Of a stretch of 64,000 bases of DNA, positions 11,150 to 21,313 are shown one piece after another. Position 1 is the stretch's first letter, and every line of letters starts with the position of its first letter. This DNA is from Spirodela intermedia (lineage: Eukaryota > Streptophyta > Magnoliopsida > Alismatales > Araceae), in contig LR746271.1 in the NCBI GenBank assembly GCA_902729315.2, positions 714,001 to 778,000 on the forward strand, given 5' to 3'. The notes below the pieces were generated by a model. That model did no database searches, had not been told where the DNA came from, and saw only the letters and a program-made list of their open reading frames with translations. Position numbers and translations under genes: made by a program.

Positions 11150-13990
11150 AACAATTTAATAATAATAAAGGGTACCTTGATTTAAGTTTCTTGGGAAATA
11201 ATTTCAAGTTCGAGTTATAGAGCCAAACTTTCTGATTTTTAAATAATTGTTTACAGTTCAAATGCCTATCATAAAAAGTTTTAAGTTTACCTTTATAAAT
11301 CATAGAATTTTCATAAGACTCATTTTATAATTCTTGTGGCTCCTAAATTTGTAAGATATGACTCTTTTATGCATTATCTAATGATAAATTGAGCTTTTTG
11401 ATTGCCCAATAACCTCTATGTTCAATTTTGATGGGTAAGTGACAAGATTTACCAAAAATCAGTCTATATGGAGACATTCTTATAGAATTTTTATAGGCTG
11501 TTCTTATGCCCACAATGTGTCAAGAAGTCTACTTACCCAATCTTTACCATCAAGTCTAACTATTTTCTGTAAATTTATTTTGGATTTCTTATTTGTCACT
11601 TTAATTTGGCCATTAGCTTGTGGGTGGTAAGGTGTGGTCATCTTGTCCTGCACGTCATATTTCTTAAGTAAGGCCTTGAAATGATAGTTATTAAAATGTG
11701 ACCCACCATCACTAAGTATGACTCTTGGACAACCAAAATGTGAAAAAATATGCTGCACAATATATTTAAGGACTACTTTATGATCATTGATTCTGGTAAA
11801 GATAGCCTCTATCCACACAGAAATATAACCAATAGGCATTAAGATGTATTCGTGACCATTAAATAGGGGAAATGGTCCTGTAAAATCAAATTCCCTACAA
11901 ATAAAAAATTTCGACCTCAATAATTAGTTGTAATGGCATGGAGTCTTTCATACTTATGTTGATTGCAGCTTGAGACTTCAAACAAGATTTGTAAAGTCCT
12001 ATGAATTTTTAAACATAGTAGGTTAAAAAAATCACATTGAAATTTTTTTTGTAGTAGTTTTCTTGGATGCAAAATGTCCAGCACAAGAAGAAGAATGAAA
12101 AAATCTAATATTCTATGATTTTCATCTTTTGGGACACATCGTCTAAAAATTTGGTCAACCCCTAAGTGAAATAATTCATGTTCTTTCCAAAAATAGAATT
12201 GAATGTCTTTAAAAGATTTCTTTTTATTAGTTGTTGTCCACCCATTTAGAATTTGAGCAATGACTAAATAGTTCACAACATGTGCATATCAAGGTAATTT
12301 TCTAGCTTGTATACTAAGGAGTTGTTCATCAGGAAAGTTTTCAATAATAAAATTTGCATTGTATATATGTAATCTAGATAGGTGGTCAGCTACATAATTT
12401 TCACATCCTTGTCTATCCTTAATTTTGTACATCAAATTCTTGTAGTAATAAAACCCACATAATTGATTGAGATTCGACTTCTTTTTTGTTAAGCAAATAT
12501 TTAAGGATAGAATGATGAGAGCATATGATAATTTTGCTACATAACAAATAAGATTAAAAATTTATCTAATGCAAAAATAATAGCTAATAATTCTTTTTCT
12601 ATAGTAGTGTAATTTACTTGAGCTTCGACTAACGTCTTACTTGCATAGTAAATTGTCATTTGTTTCTTGTCAATAGTTGACCTAGGACCACTACTAGTAC
12701 AAAATCTGAGGCATTACACATTAGTTCAAAAGGAAGGCTATAGATAGGTGGTTGCAAAATTGGAGCCTCTATAAGCATCCTCTTAATCCATAAAAAAGAG
12801 CTTGTTGACTTGCAACATCTATTTCAAAATTAACATCTTTAGAAAGTAGCTTAGTTTTAGTCAAAGGTTTAGAAACTCTAGTAAAGTCTTTAATAAAGAT
12901 ATGTAAAAATCAGTGTGACCCAAAAAAGCTCTCAGTTATCTAATGGAATTAGGGATGGAGAGGTTTTGGATCACTTCTATCTTGGCTTTGCCCATCTTTA
13001 ATCCATGGTTGTTGACTAGATGGCCCAACACCATTCCCTCTCGTACCATGAAATGAGATTTCTCCCAACTCAATACCAGATTCTTGTCCACGCATAGCTA
13101 CAAGACCTTTGGTAAGTTATGACAACACTCAAATGATTGACCAAAAATTAAACAATCATCCATCGAATGTAAAAAATCATTGAAATGTGGATGGTGTATT
13201 ACATAAATTAAAAGACATTCTCTTAAATGCGAAAGTGCCAAAAGGGGATGTAAAAATGATTTTTTCTTGATCATTAGAATGTATAGCTATTTGATTATAA
13301 CTAGATTATCTATCTAAAAAATAGAAAAAAAATTAGTAGTTAAGTTTTCTAAAATTTGATCAATAAAAGTAAAGAAAAATGATGTTTTTTTGTTAAACAT
13401 TTAACTTCCTATAATCTATGCAAATTCTCCAACTAGATGATAATCTAGTTTGAATTTTCTCTCCTTTTTCATTTATGGTCACAGTGGTTCTTGTTTTCTT
13501 AGGTAATACAGAGATAAGGCATACACATGGCTATTAGAGATGGCATATATGATCCTTACATCTAACCATTTCATAATCTCTTTCTTCACCACTTCTAATA
13601 TTTTATAATTCAATTATCTTTGGGCTTCTCTAGAGGGTTTGACATTTTCTTTAATAAAAATTCTATGCATACACATGTTTGCACTAATACCTTTGATGTT
13701 TGTAAGAGACCGGCTTATCACTATTTTATGTAGCTGAAGAATATTCATCAGCTTTTCTTCTTGTGTTGATATTAATGATGAAAAAATAATGACGAGAAAA
13801 GTGTTACTTCTACCAAGGAATGTGTATTTGAGAGTAGATGACAATGTTTTTAATTCAAGTTGCTGGTCATAAGTATGCATTAAAGTATCATGAATTTAAG
13901 AATTATTGTTTAGCTTGTAACTAATTTTGAAATATTTGAAGCTTGAAAAAAATCATCATCAAATAATTTATCATATGCATCCACAAAGCA
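11150..13990 (-). mobile_element. Decayed Ty3/gypsy (Tat/Athila-like) pol remnant
   Basis: Reading the minus strand from 13,990 downwards, translated fragments follow the order of a plant non-chromovirus gypsy polyprotein. First is a protease-RT linker (13,880-13,614, with ADIKGIS-like and CMHR-like motifs). RT fragments follow (about 13,600-12,950, with a PFGTFA motif), then RNase H (about 12,830-12,380, with YYASKTL and NYTTIEKELLAI). Last are the integrase zinc region (12,276-11,917, RRCVPKDE) and integrase core and C-terminus (11,920 to ~11,160, with ILSDGGSHF, HPQANGQ, LYNSNLKLFP). Many stops and frameshifts break it. The core Glu expected after HPQ.NGQ is Lys, so the integrase would be inactive even if translated. 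Gag and flanking LTRs were not found. The element is abutted by LTR-like insertions on both sides. Confidence 0.85.
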
Positions 13991-14260
13991 ACAATCCTTA
14001 ACTAATTTTTCTAGATATTCTAGTAGCTTAAGGTCATTGATAAGTCTTCATTATCATGAGTTAATAATTAGTAAATAATATAGTTTTAGCCTTAACTCAT
14101 GATAAATAGACTTATATTTGTGTTAAAGTGTGAAAAGTGGTTTTCAGTTGATTAATGTGAATTTTTAGGTAATTATGTGATTTTACATGAATTTATATGA
14201 TTTTTACAGTCTTGCTTTTGAGATAAATGAAGAAAAAGAAATAAAAAATAAAAATAAGAC

Positions 14261-14447
14261 AAAATGAGGGGGACCCGCCGGCCAGCCGGGCCCACAAGCG
14301 GGTCGGAAGCTCAATCGGGGAGTAGCCGCGAGCAGGGGCTCGAGCGGCTTGGACTGATAGGGGCACGTGTGCGCCACTTCCCTTCCACGTCAACGGTGGC
14401 CAGCCGGCTGTGGGGCAAGATGTGGTCGTACACGCGAGAGAAGGAAC
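14261..14447 (-). ncRNA. Candidate structured RNA in LTR-like element, copy 3
   Basis: The predicted start is a G at 14,447 (24 nt after TATATA) and the first TTTT run is at 14,264-14,261, giving ~187 nt. The hairpin with arms AGCCG/CGGCT and CGAGC/GCTCG is intact near 14,319-14,347. Inferred only from promoter geometry and terminator position. Confidence 0.25.
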
Positions 14448-14470
14448 TTTGCTTAGAAATGTAACATTAC

Positions 14471-14512
14471 TATATATTCGCCCGAAAAATCGGTGCACAA
14501 CCGATGTGGGAC
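14471..14512 (-). promoter_or_regulatory. snRNA-type promoter: USE plus TATA
   Basis: On the minus strand GTCCCACATCG (14,512-14,502) precedes TATATA (14,476-14,471) with 25 nt between, the same geometry as in the other well-preserved copies. Confidence 0.5.
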
Positions 14513-15679
14513 TAAACCCACGTCACACCTTCCTCAGAGGGGGCGGACAACCCGCGTGGGTTCGAATCCTCCCAAAGTCAAAAGTCATATATTTTTATCT
14601 GATTATCGCGACTTTCCTGCAGATCGCCGGTGAAGGATTAAGCAACGAGAATCGCTAGATCATCGGCAAAAATTTCGTCAACGCGATTTGCGGAGCATTA
14701 CTACTCAAATTGCTGAACAATTCACGATAAAAGGATGGCGAATCCATCGAGTAAATCATCTCCGATTGATCGACGAACAAGCCATCGTCGGGAAGAGGAC
14801 GATCCGTCGGTAGACGAGTCGCCACCTCCTGAGAGCATACCAGATGCGATGAAGAGCCTCCTCTTGCTGCGCAGACCTGAGGATGAAGCTCCCTGACACG
14901 TGCCCCACCTCCATCCAGCTCCTCTCCATCGGGTGACAGCCACTGGAGAGCCACAAAGTCATTGTTTTTCCGCTCCGCCGGGTGACAGCTGCCAGAGACG
15001 ACTCGACGACCCATTTCATTAATCTCTAGACTTCGCAAGGAGATCTAGAGATTGCCCACGTCGTCTTTGTCCAAGGAGAGCCTTTGAGGCCGTGGACACT
15101 ACATGACGATCCTCCTGAACGCTCAAGATTCCAGTGCATCGCCAACACATCACTGTCGCAACGCCGGAACTCTATTTTCCTACTTTCAACTTACTTTACG
15201 CTTCATTTAGTGATAATTTTTGTGATTTTAATTTACCAAAATATACTTTGTTCTATTACGATTCTTCTGGCTTTTACAGATCTTAATTTGAGTAATTAAA
15301 TCATCTCTAATCGCTTACGTAAGAATCGTTGGGCGGAACTCTGTTTTCGCCCGATTCGCATTCGCCAGGCGCTGACATCATCCTGACGTCCGCACCCTTA
15401 TTTCCCTTTTTTCGTGAATTTTAAATATATTTCATTTTCATTTCCTAGTATAAAATTCATAGAAAATCGTATTCATTGAGAAAAATTCTGAATAATTACC
15501 AGATATTATATTACATCCCTGTGATCGACTTGGAAAATTACCACTATTTTTGGAAGTTTTATTGAATTATAATTGATATATTTTTTCAGAAATACTTCTA
15601 AATATCTGAAAATTCATATTTTCTAGTTTTATAAATTTAATATTTGCGTGATTTAATATACAATGAATAAGTCACGTTA

Positions 15680-15752
15680 GTCACCCATCCTGCCACTACT
15701 CAACCTAGACAGGTTTAACTTTAGAGTTCTTATGGGATATGGTGGCAACACT
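15680..15752 (-). pseudogene. 5S rRNA-derived fragment
   Basis: The plus strand reads GTCACCCATCCT...ACTACT...TTAACTTTAGAGTTCTTATGGGAT, which is recognisably the reverse complement of the middle and 3' part of plant 5S rRNA with scattered substitutions. The 3' terminus of the 5S is cut off by the LTR-like insertion at 15,679. It is too diverged to be functional. Its source could be 5S rDNA or a 5S-bearing retrotransposon such as Cassandra. Confidence 0.7.
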
Positions 15753-16002
15753 CCAACTTAGGGGGTTAAAAGTTTAGGGTTTAGGATTTTGGCGTTTTCT
15801 TTTTTTTGTTCTTTTAGGGGCACTTGGGCCTAGCCCCTCCCTAAAGAAGTTAACCATCTTGGTACTACTCTAGTTCATGCACTGCACCTTGAGGCCTAGC
15901 CCTTTCCAAGTGGAGTTAAAAGAATAATTTTACTTTTCTTTTTTAAAAACATGTTGATATTATTGTAGCCAGCGGAGGGGGGAGGTACATGGCTCTTGAA
16001 GA

Positions 16003-16090
16003 AACTTCCTAAGAGGTCACCCATTCTACTATTATTCCAACCCCAGCACACTTAACTTCAGAGTTTTTATGGGATCTAGTGGCAACACTC
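16003..16090 (-). pseudogene. 5S rRNA-derived fragment, longest copy
   Basis: From ACTTCCTAAGAGGTCACCC through CTTAACTTCAGAGTT to TATGGGATCTAGTGG this is the reverse complement of about the last 90 bases of 5S rRNA, including the internal control region. Substitutions throughout indicate a pseudogene. It is immediately followed by TTGACGTGACTTAGTTGTTG near 16,096, the start of another member of the LTR-like family, which decays within a few hundred bases. Confidence 0.7.
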
Positions 16091-16096
16091 TCATTG

Positions 16097-16370
16097 ACGT
16101 GACTTAGTTGTTGTATAATAAATCATGTAAATTAAAATTTTATAAAATTAAAAATATTAATTTCTAAATTTTAAAAAATATTTTAGAATAAAAAATTAAA
16201 TTATAATTCGATAAAGGTTTCAAAAATAATAAGAAATTTCTAAGTCGATCACAAGGATATAAGATAATATTGGTAATATTTTAGAATTTTCCTAAAAGAA
16301 CATGATTTCTTTATAATTTTTAGACTAAATGATGAATATAACATATATTTAAAAATTTACAAAAAATGGT
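16097..16370 (+). mobile_element. Truncated, decayed LTR-like element fragment
   Basis: TGACGTGACTTAGTTG at about 16,097 and the following AT-rich text (a 'tcgatcacaaggatataa' motif, then 'tatatttaaaaatttac') match the first ~270 bases of the 1.6 kb family. The rest is missing: at ~16,370 the sequence passes into the 5S-like module. It is more diverged than the full-length copies. Confidence 0.55.
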
Positions 16371-16842
16371 TTAGGTTTTAAGGTTTTTTTTTTGTCCTCT
16401 TGAGAGGCGTCTAGGGCCTAGCCCCTTCCTAGGAGGAGGCCACCCATCTTGGTACTACCCTAGCCCATGTGGTATGACTTGACACTTAGCCCATTCTTAG
16501 GAGGTCGACTGTCCTAATACTGCTCTAGAGTCAAGGGTATTTTTGCCTTAAGAGGTGTGGGAGAAGGATATGGAGGTTAGCCCCTTCTTAGGATGAATCT
16601 TAGTACTACTCTAGCCTAGGTGCACCTTGGTGAAGGTAGGTGGGTGGATTGGCAAAACTCTCACTTAGGAGTGTCTAGGGTTTAGGGTATTTTTTTTTAG
16701 TCCTCTTAAGGGGGCCTAGCCCCTTCCCAAGAGGAGGCCAACCATCTTGGTATTGCTTTGGCACATTTAGGGACTTCCGAGGACTTCCGAGGGAGGTCAC
16801 CTATTCTTTGAGGGTTGATAGAGAGGCTCATACCACTTGCTT

Positions 16843-16916
16843 GGCAGCATGATAATGCAGCAATGCCTTTCAGCACATGCAAAGCGGATGTCTTGCAGCA
16901 TGCACACACACATACC
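16843..16916 (+). repeat. Left member of direct repeat flanking the LINE
   Basis: GGCAGCATGATAATGCAG and the following text (GCCTTTC.G.ACATGC, CTTGCAGCA) match 18,938-19,013 in the same orientation with substitutions. A 5S-like piece lies just before it. The pair brackets the LINE remnant, so the LINE may have inserted into a tandem 5S-linked repeat. Confidence 0.6.
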
Positions 16917-17049
16917 TGTCATCAATTGAGCCACCGTGAGACGAGGCTAAGACGACATAAAGGGAACAGAGAAGGCCAAAGGGATACTATGAGCCAAGTG
17001 TCATACCAAGTACTAATAGTGCCTCGTCTCACTCACCACTAGATTAAAA

Positions 17050-18870
17050 GCCTCATCTAGAGCCAATGTCTTTGCCAATCTGCCGATCGCTTCCCTCCTT
17101 TTATGTTAGCCAATTGGCTAGCCCAATCACCATATTTGGCCAACACAAAAGTCCCTAGAGGTGATCTCATCATTCTCATCCACCATATGAGTTTCTTCTA
17201 AAGTATGTCAAGGATGTCTTTGGGGCACCTAATCCCTAGGCCGCCTTCTTCCATTAGTCGGTACACTCTCTCAAGAAACTCAACGTTGGTGATGAGGCTC
17301 GTCAAGTTGACCATCCCACAGGAAGGTGGTATATATCCGCCCCATAGATCGTAAGACGATGTCCAGTACCTCATATACCACAAGTAGGTGCAATGACATA
17401 CTCATGAGGACATGGCGCATCAATTGAATGTGACCCCCTAAAGATAGAAGTTGAAGCTTCTATTCGTCAATTTTATTCCTCAACTTGTACAAAAGGGAAT
17501 CAAAATAATGAACCCAAGTGCGTCGGAGGAAGATGGGGCATTCAAGGTAATCAAAGGGTAAATGACAATGCAAAAACCCTATTAGATCTTGTATGTGTCT
17601 TATGGTGCTAATGCTAGTAGAAGATGCCACCATGAAGCTACTCTTCAAGACATTAACGAGTTGATTTACGGCCCACTCGTAACTCGAGATGATAGTCATG
17701 AGTCTCTTGATAGATTCTTCATATTATCAGTAAACAAAGAATGTGATATGATTGGGCAACCCCTCTTTGAATGATATGATTGAATAAGCCCACGTGTCAT
17801 CGCTCAAAAGAGGGTTCAACTAAGGACTTCTTCAACCAATATGAAGAGAGTGGGTGATAGGGGATCACTTTATTGTAAACCTTGTGTGGCTGTGAAAAAA
17901 GGTGTGGAAGTGCCATTCACCAATGAGGAGAGGTTTTTCTCCCTAACGCATACATCGACTACGTCAATGAACTTGTCGTTGAATCTGAAGCATTGAAGTA
18001 CTTCGGTAAGAAAATTTTACTCAATCTTATCAAAAATCTTTTCCATATCTAGTTTGATGATAACATTGGAACCACAGATGTCCTAGTCAAGGGTTGTGCT
18101 AGTTCGTGAACTAACATAACCTTATCATGAATATGTCCGTCCCTTGACAAATCCGTATTCTTCTAGAGATATGAACCTATCAAGAAAAATACTCAATCGT
18201 GTTGTAATGATCTTAGATATAATCTTATAGCACACATTATAGAGACTGATGGGCCAAAAGTCTTTAAAAGAAGTTGGTTGACCACCTTTGGTATAAGTGC
18301 AATAAAGGTGGCTTTCCAACTCCATGGGAAGATTTTGCGACGAAAGAATTCCTTGATGACATGAACTTGATATGTTCTAATAATGTCCTAACATGCTAAA
18401 TAGAAATCAGTTGAGAAATCATCGAGTCAAAGTACTCAATATCTATTCATCGAGAAGACCACATCTTGGATCTCCTCCCTAGTAGGTATGGTCATAATGG
18501 ATGAGATCTCCTAGTGGGTAACTAGGGATGGAATCGATGAAACTATATCCTCCAAGATCCCAATTGATTGGGAGACAAGAAGAGTACAAAAGTATGAAAT
18601 TTCTACCTCTTGCATACGAGATGTGTTTCAGTCATACACCTTTAGAAGAGATGTATAATCGGATCAAGATCAGTGTGCAATCGAGGCATGAAAGAAATGT
18701 ATGTTCTTATCACCCTCACGCAGCCATTGGATGCATGAAATTTGGAGATAATATATCTCATGTCGTTCGAAGGTTCCTCTAGTTGCTCGCTCACTCGAAC
18801 TCATCTCTCCAAGTTGTTGTTAGTCCATCGAGCTTGCAATTATCTCCTGACCCCCGCTACCTCTTTCTTC
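17050..18870 (-). mobile_element. Decayed LINE (L1-type) reverse transcriptase remnant
   Basis: The minus strand carries, in order, fragments of a plant non-LTR retrotransposon ORF2. A WLREGDKN motif and HFFHASI lie near 18,740-18,690, and a region equivalent to 'DDFSTDFYLACW' near 18,400. FKDFWPISLYNVCYKIISK and FVKGRT follow in 18,325-18,125, then a GEWH...TRF fragment near 17,930-17,870. LPFDYLECPIFLRR lies in 17,699-17,460 and EEGGLGIR in 17,383-17,198. Frameshifts and stops separate the pieces, and the endonuclease domain is not visible. No target duplication or poly(A) end was identified. It is a dead element. Confidence 0.85.
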
Positions 18871-18937
18871 AACTCTTCCACCTAGGTGTAGATATTCCCG
18901 TATAAATGCCAGTCTCGGCACATTTTTTGGAGATGGG

Positions 18938-19013
18938 TGGTGGCACGATAATGTAGCGGTGCCTTTCGGTACATGCGGAGCAAGTGCCTTGCAGCACGGG
19001 CACATAAGTACCC
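18938..19013 (+). repeat. Right member of direct repeat flanking the LINE
   Basis: Partner of 16,843-16,916. Here the block is followed, not preceded, by a 5S-like fragment at 19,017-19,080, consistent with alternating 5S and spacer blocks before the LINE insertion. Confidence 0.6.
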
Positions 19014-19016
19014 AAG

Positions 19017-19080
19017 GGCTTCCCAAGGAGGTCACCCATCCAATGAGTGCTCCCACCTAAACATACTTAACTACGGAGTT
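19017..19080 (-). pseudogene. 5S rRNA-derived fragment
   Basis: GGCTTCCCAAGGAGGTCACC followed by CATCCAATGAGTGCTCC and CTTAACTACGGAGTT reads as the reverse complement of the last ~65 bases of plant 5S rRNA. The 5' half is absent (poly-T follows), so it cannot make a 5S rRNA. Confidence 0.7.
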
Positions 19081-19120
19081 TTTTTTCTACTCTGTGATGA
19101 CTCACCCACTTGTGGGTGGG

Positions 19121-19148
19121 TTTAGGGTTTAGGGTTTAGGGTTTAGGG
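19121..19148 (+). repeat. Interstitial telomere-type repeat (TTTAGGG)4
   Basis: Four uninterrupted TTTAGGG units, the Arabidopsis-type plant telomere repeat, lie 40 bp after a 5S-like fragment. Too short for a telomere remnant by itself; probably part of the composite repeat seen at 15,755-16,800. Confidence 0.85.
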
Positions 19149-19673
19149 GTTTTATTATTATTATTATTTTATTAAAAGGTTCATGCATTGCTGATCCATA
19201 ATTAGTACATCATTTCAGATCCTAGTCTAGATCCGCCGCAGGTTGGATCCTATGGGGTTGGGCCGATAGAGTTACATGTGGTAGAATTCTTTCCCTTAAT
19301 TTACACATGTGCAACCCATATGGCACCCGTGATAGTTGTGTGGGTCTGTGTTCTTGTTATTGGGCCTGATCTTTGGATATCATCATCAGCTAACATTCCT
19401 TTGTTTTTGACTGCAGCGTTTCCTCTAAACCAGTGACCAGTTCGTGGTCGTTGAACCAATCGTTGCTTTGCTGGGCACATCTAGGATTCTTTTTCATTTG
19501 TGTGTTCCTTTTTTTCCATTTCCAGTCCTTGTCTTCCTTTGTTCCAAGGCTTGGCCTCTTTATGTGATAAACTTCTTGGCATTCCTTTTCCTTTTGATTT
19601 CTCTTTTCCAGTATGATTGTTGTGTTCTTGCCATCTTTTGGCCTACATTATCAGGCAGAAGTACCATAGTATA
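19149..19673. other. Intergenic DNA, no gene seen
   Basis: An ATT microsatellite-like run sits at about 19,152-19,172. The rest is unremarkable, with a T-rich segment 19,485-19,640 and no recognisable coding or RNA signal. Confidence 0.3.
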
Positions 19674-20772
19674 TGACGTGACTCAGTCATTGTATATTAA
19701 ATCACGCAAATATAAAATTTATAAAACTAGAAAATACGAATTTTCGGATATTTAGAAGTATTTCTAAATAAATATATCAATTATGATTCAATAAAACTTC
19801 CAAAAATAGCGGTAATTTTCTAGGTCGATCACAGGGATGTAATATAATATTTTGTAATTATTCAGATTTTTTCTCAATGAATACGATTTTATATGAATTT
19901 TATACTAGGAAATGAAAAAGAAATATATTTAAAATTCACGAAAAAGAAGGAAATAAGGGTGCGGATGTCAGGATGACGTCAGCGCCCGGCGAACGCGAAT
20001 CGGGCAGAAACAGAGTTCCGCCCGACGATTCTTACGTAAGCGATTACAGACGATTTAATTAATCAAATTAAGATCTGTAAAAGCCGGAAGAATCGTAATT
20101 GAACGAAGTATAGTTTGGTAAATTAAAATCACACAAAGTATCACTAAATGAAGCGTAAATTAAATTGAAAGCAGGAAAATAGAGTTCCGACGTCGCGACG
20201 GCGATGCATCGGTGATGCACTGGAATCTTGAGCGTTCGGGAGGATCGTCGTGCAGTGTCCACGGCCTCGAAGGCTCTCTTTGGACAAAGACGACGTGGGC
20301 AATCTCTAGATCTTCTCGCGAAGTCTAGAGATCAATGAAGTGGGTCGTCGAATCGTCTTCGGCGGCTGTCACCCGGCGGAGCGGAAAAACGGCGACTTTG
20401 CGGCTCTTTGGCGGCTGTCACTCGACGGAGAGGAGCTGGATGGAGGTGGGGCACGTGTCAGAGAGCTTCATCCTCAGGTCCGCGCAGCAAGAGGAGGCTC
20501 TTCATCGCATCTGGTACGCTCTCAGAAGGTGGCGACTCGTCTCCCGGCAGATCGTCCTCTTCCCGTCGACGGCTTGTTCGTCGATCAATCGGAGATGATC
20601 TACTCGATGGATTCACGATCCTTTTATCGCGAATCGTTCAGCAATTTTAGTAGCAATGCTCCGCGAATCGCGTTGACGAGATTTCCGCCGATGATCCAGC
20701 AATTTTGGTTGCTTAATCCTTCACTGGCGATCTGTAGGAAAGTCGCGATAATCAGATAAAAATATATGAATT

Positions 20773-20795
20773 TTGACTCTGGGAGGATTCGAACC
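20773..20795 (-). other. tRNA-like B box / possible primer-binding site
   Basis: On the minus strand GGGTTCGAATCC followed by TCCCAGAGTCA looks like the T-arm and 3' end of a tRNA. Read on the plus strand it has the form TGG + CTCTGGGAGGATTCGAACC in sister copies, the layout of a retrotransposon primer-binding site. A complete tRNA (A box, anticodon arm, 7-bp acceptor) is not present. Confidence 0.5.
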
Positions 20796-20841
20796 CGCGC
20801 CGGTTGTCCGCCCCTTCTGAGGAAGGTGTGACACGGGTTTA

Positions 20842-20883
20842 GTCCCACATCGGTTGTGCGCCGATTTTTCAGGCGAATATATA
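20842..20883 (+). promoter_or_regulatory. snRNA-type promoter: USE plus TATA
   Basis: GTCCCACATCG (20,842-20,852) and TATATA (20,878-20,883) are 25 nt apart. This agrees with plant Pol III snRNA promoters, where the pair is about one helical turn closer than in Pol II snRNA genes. Confidence 0.55.
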
Positions 20884-20906
20884 GTAATGTTAGCTTTCTA
20901 AGCAAA

Positions 20907-21092
20907 GTCCCTTCTCTCGCGTGTACGACCACTCCTTGCCCCACAGCCGGCTGGCCACCGGTGACGTGGAAGGGGAGTGGCGTACATGTGCCCTTATCGG
21001 TCCAAGCCGCTCGAGCCCCTGCTCGCGGCTACTCCCCGACTAAGCTTCCGACCCGCTTGCGGGCCCGGCTGGCCGGCGGGTCCCCCCATTTT
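20907..21092 (+). ncRNA. Candidate structured RNA in LTR-like element, copy 4
   Basis: A G lies 24 nt after TATATA at 20,907. The first TTTT thereafter is at 21,089-21,092, giving 186 nt with no earlier T4. Visible helices are CCACTCCTT with GGGGAGTGG, the AGCCG/CGGCT + CGAGC/GCTCG hairpin with a CCCT loop, and GACCCGC with GCGGGTC. These are features compatible with a Pol III transcript; transcription is not shown by sequence alone. Confidence 0.3.
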
Positions 21093-21313
21093 GCAATATT
21101 TTAGTTTTATTTCTTTTTCTTCATTTATCTCAAAAGTAAGACCGTAAAAATCATATAAATTCGTATAAAATCACATAATTACCCAAAAAATCACATTAAT
21201 CAACTGAAAACCACTTTTCACACTTTAACACAAATATAAGTCTATTTATCACGAGTTAAGGCTAAAACTATATTATTTACTAATTATTAACTCATGATAA
21301 TGAAAACTTATTA

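Larger units (their letters stand above)
14038..15679 (-). mobile_element. Solo-LTR-like element, copy 3 (reverse)
   Basis: A 1,642-bp reverse copy begins TGATAAGTC and ends GTCACGTTA. Flanks GTCAT (14,033-14,037) and GTCAC (15,680-15,684) are a 5-bp duplication with one mismatch. The right flank continues directly as a 5S-rRNA-like fragment, so the insertion appears to have landed in 5S-derived DNA. GGGTTCGAATCC plus CCCAAAGTCA at 14,558-14,580 is the family's tRNA-like box. Promoter and hairpin are well preserved, so this is one of the younger copies. Confidence 0.75.
15755..16800 (-). repeat. Cluster of degenerate 5S-like and TTTAGGG-like modules
   Basis: At least three diverged copies of a composite module start near 15,762, 16,366 and 16,667. 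Each has TTTAGG-type text, a T run, then (G)GCCTAGCCCCTTCC or a close variant, then CCATCTTGGTA.TAC as in reversed 5S rRNA. Shorter 5S-like pieces lie near 16,490, 16,577 and 16,772-16,800. The composite nature (5S-like joined to telomere-like) recurs, so the modules were probably amplified together. Confidence 0.55.
19674..21313 (+). mobile_element. Solo-LTR-like element, copy 4
   Basis: This 1,640-bp copy begins TGACGTGACTCAGTC and ends AACTTATTA, flanked by an exact GTATA duplication (19,669-19,673 and 21,314-21,318). It preserves all family landmarks: the two ~49-bp internal repeats (20,360-20,450), the tRNA-like box in reverse (TGACTCTGGGAGGATTCGAA, starting 20,773), the snRNA-type promoter and the GC-rich hairpin block. 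It is the best reference copy in the window. Confidence 0.78.

Noticed and set aside
11504-12276. A functional integrase gene
   Set aside because: Split frames, stop codons on both sides and Lys in place of the catalytic Glu mark it as a dead retrotransposon piece.
14558-14580. A tRNA gene at the GGTTCGAATCC motif
   Set aside because: No A box at the right distance, no anticodon arm, and the acceptor side is only five bases before the CCA-like end.
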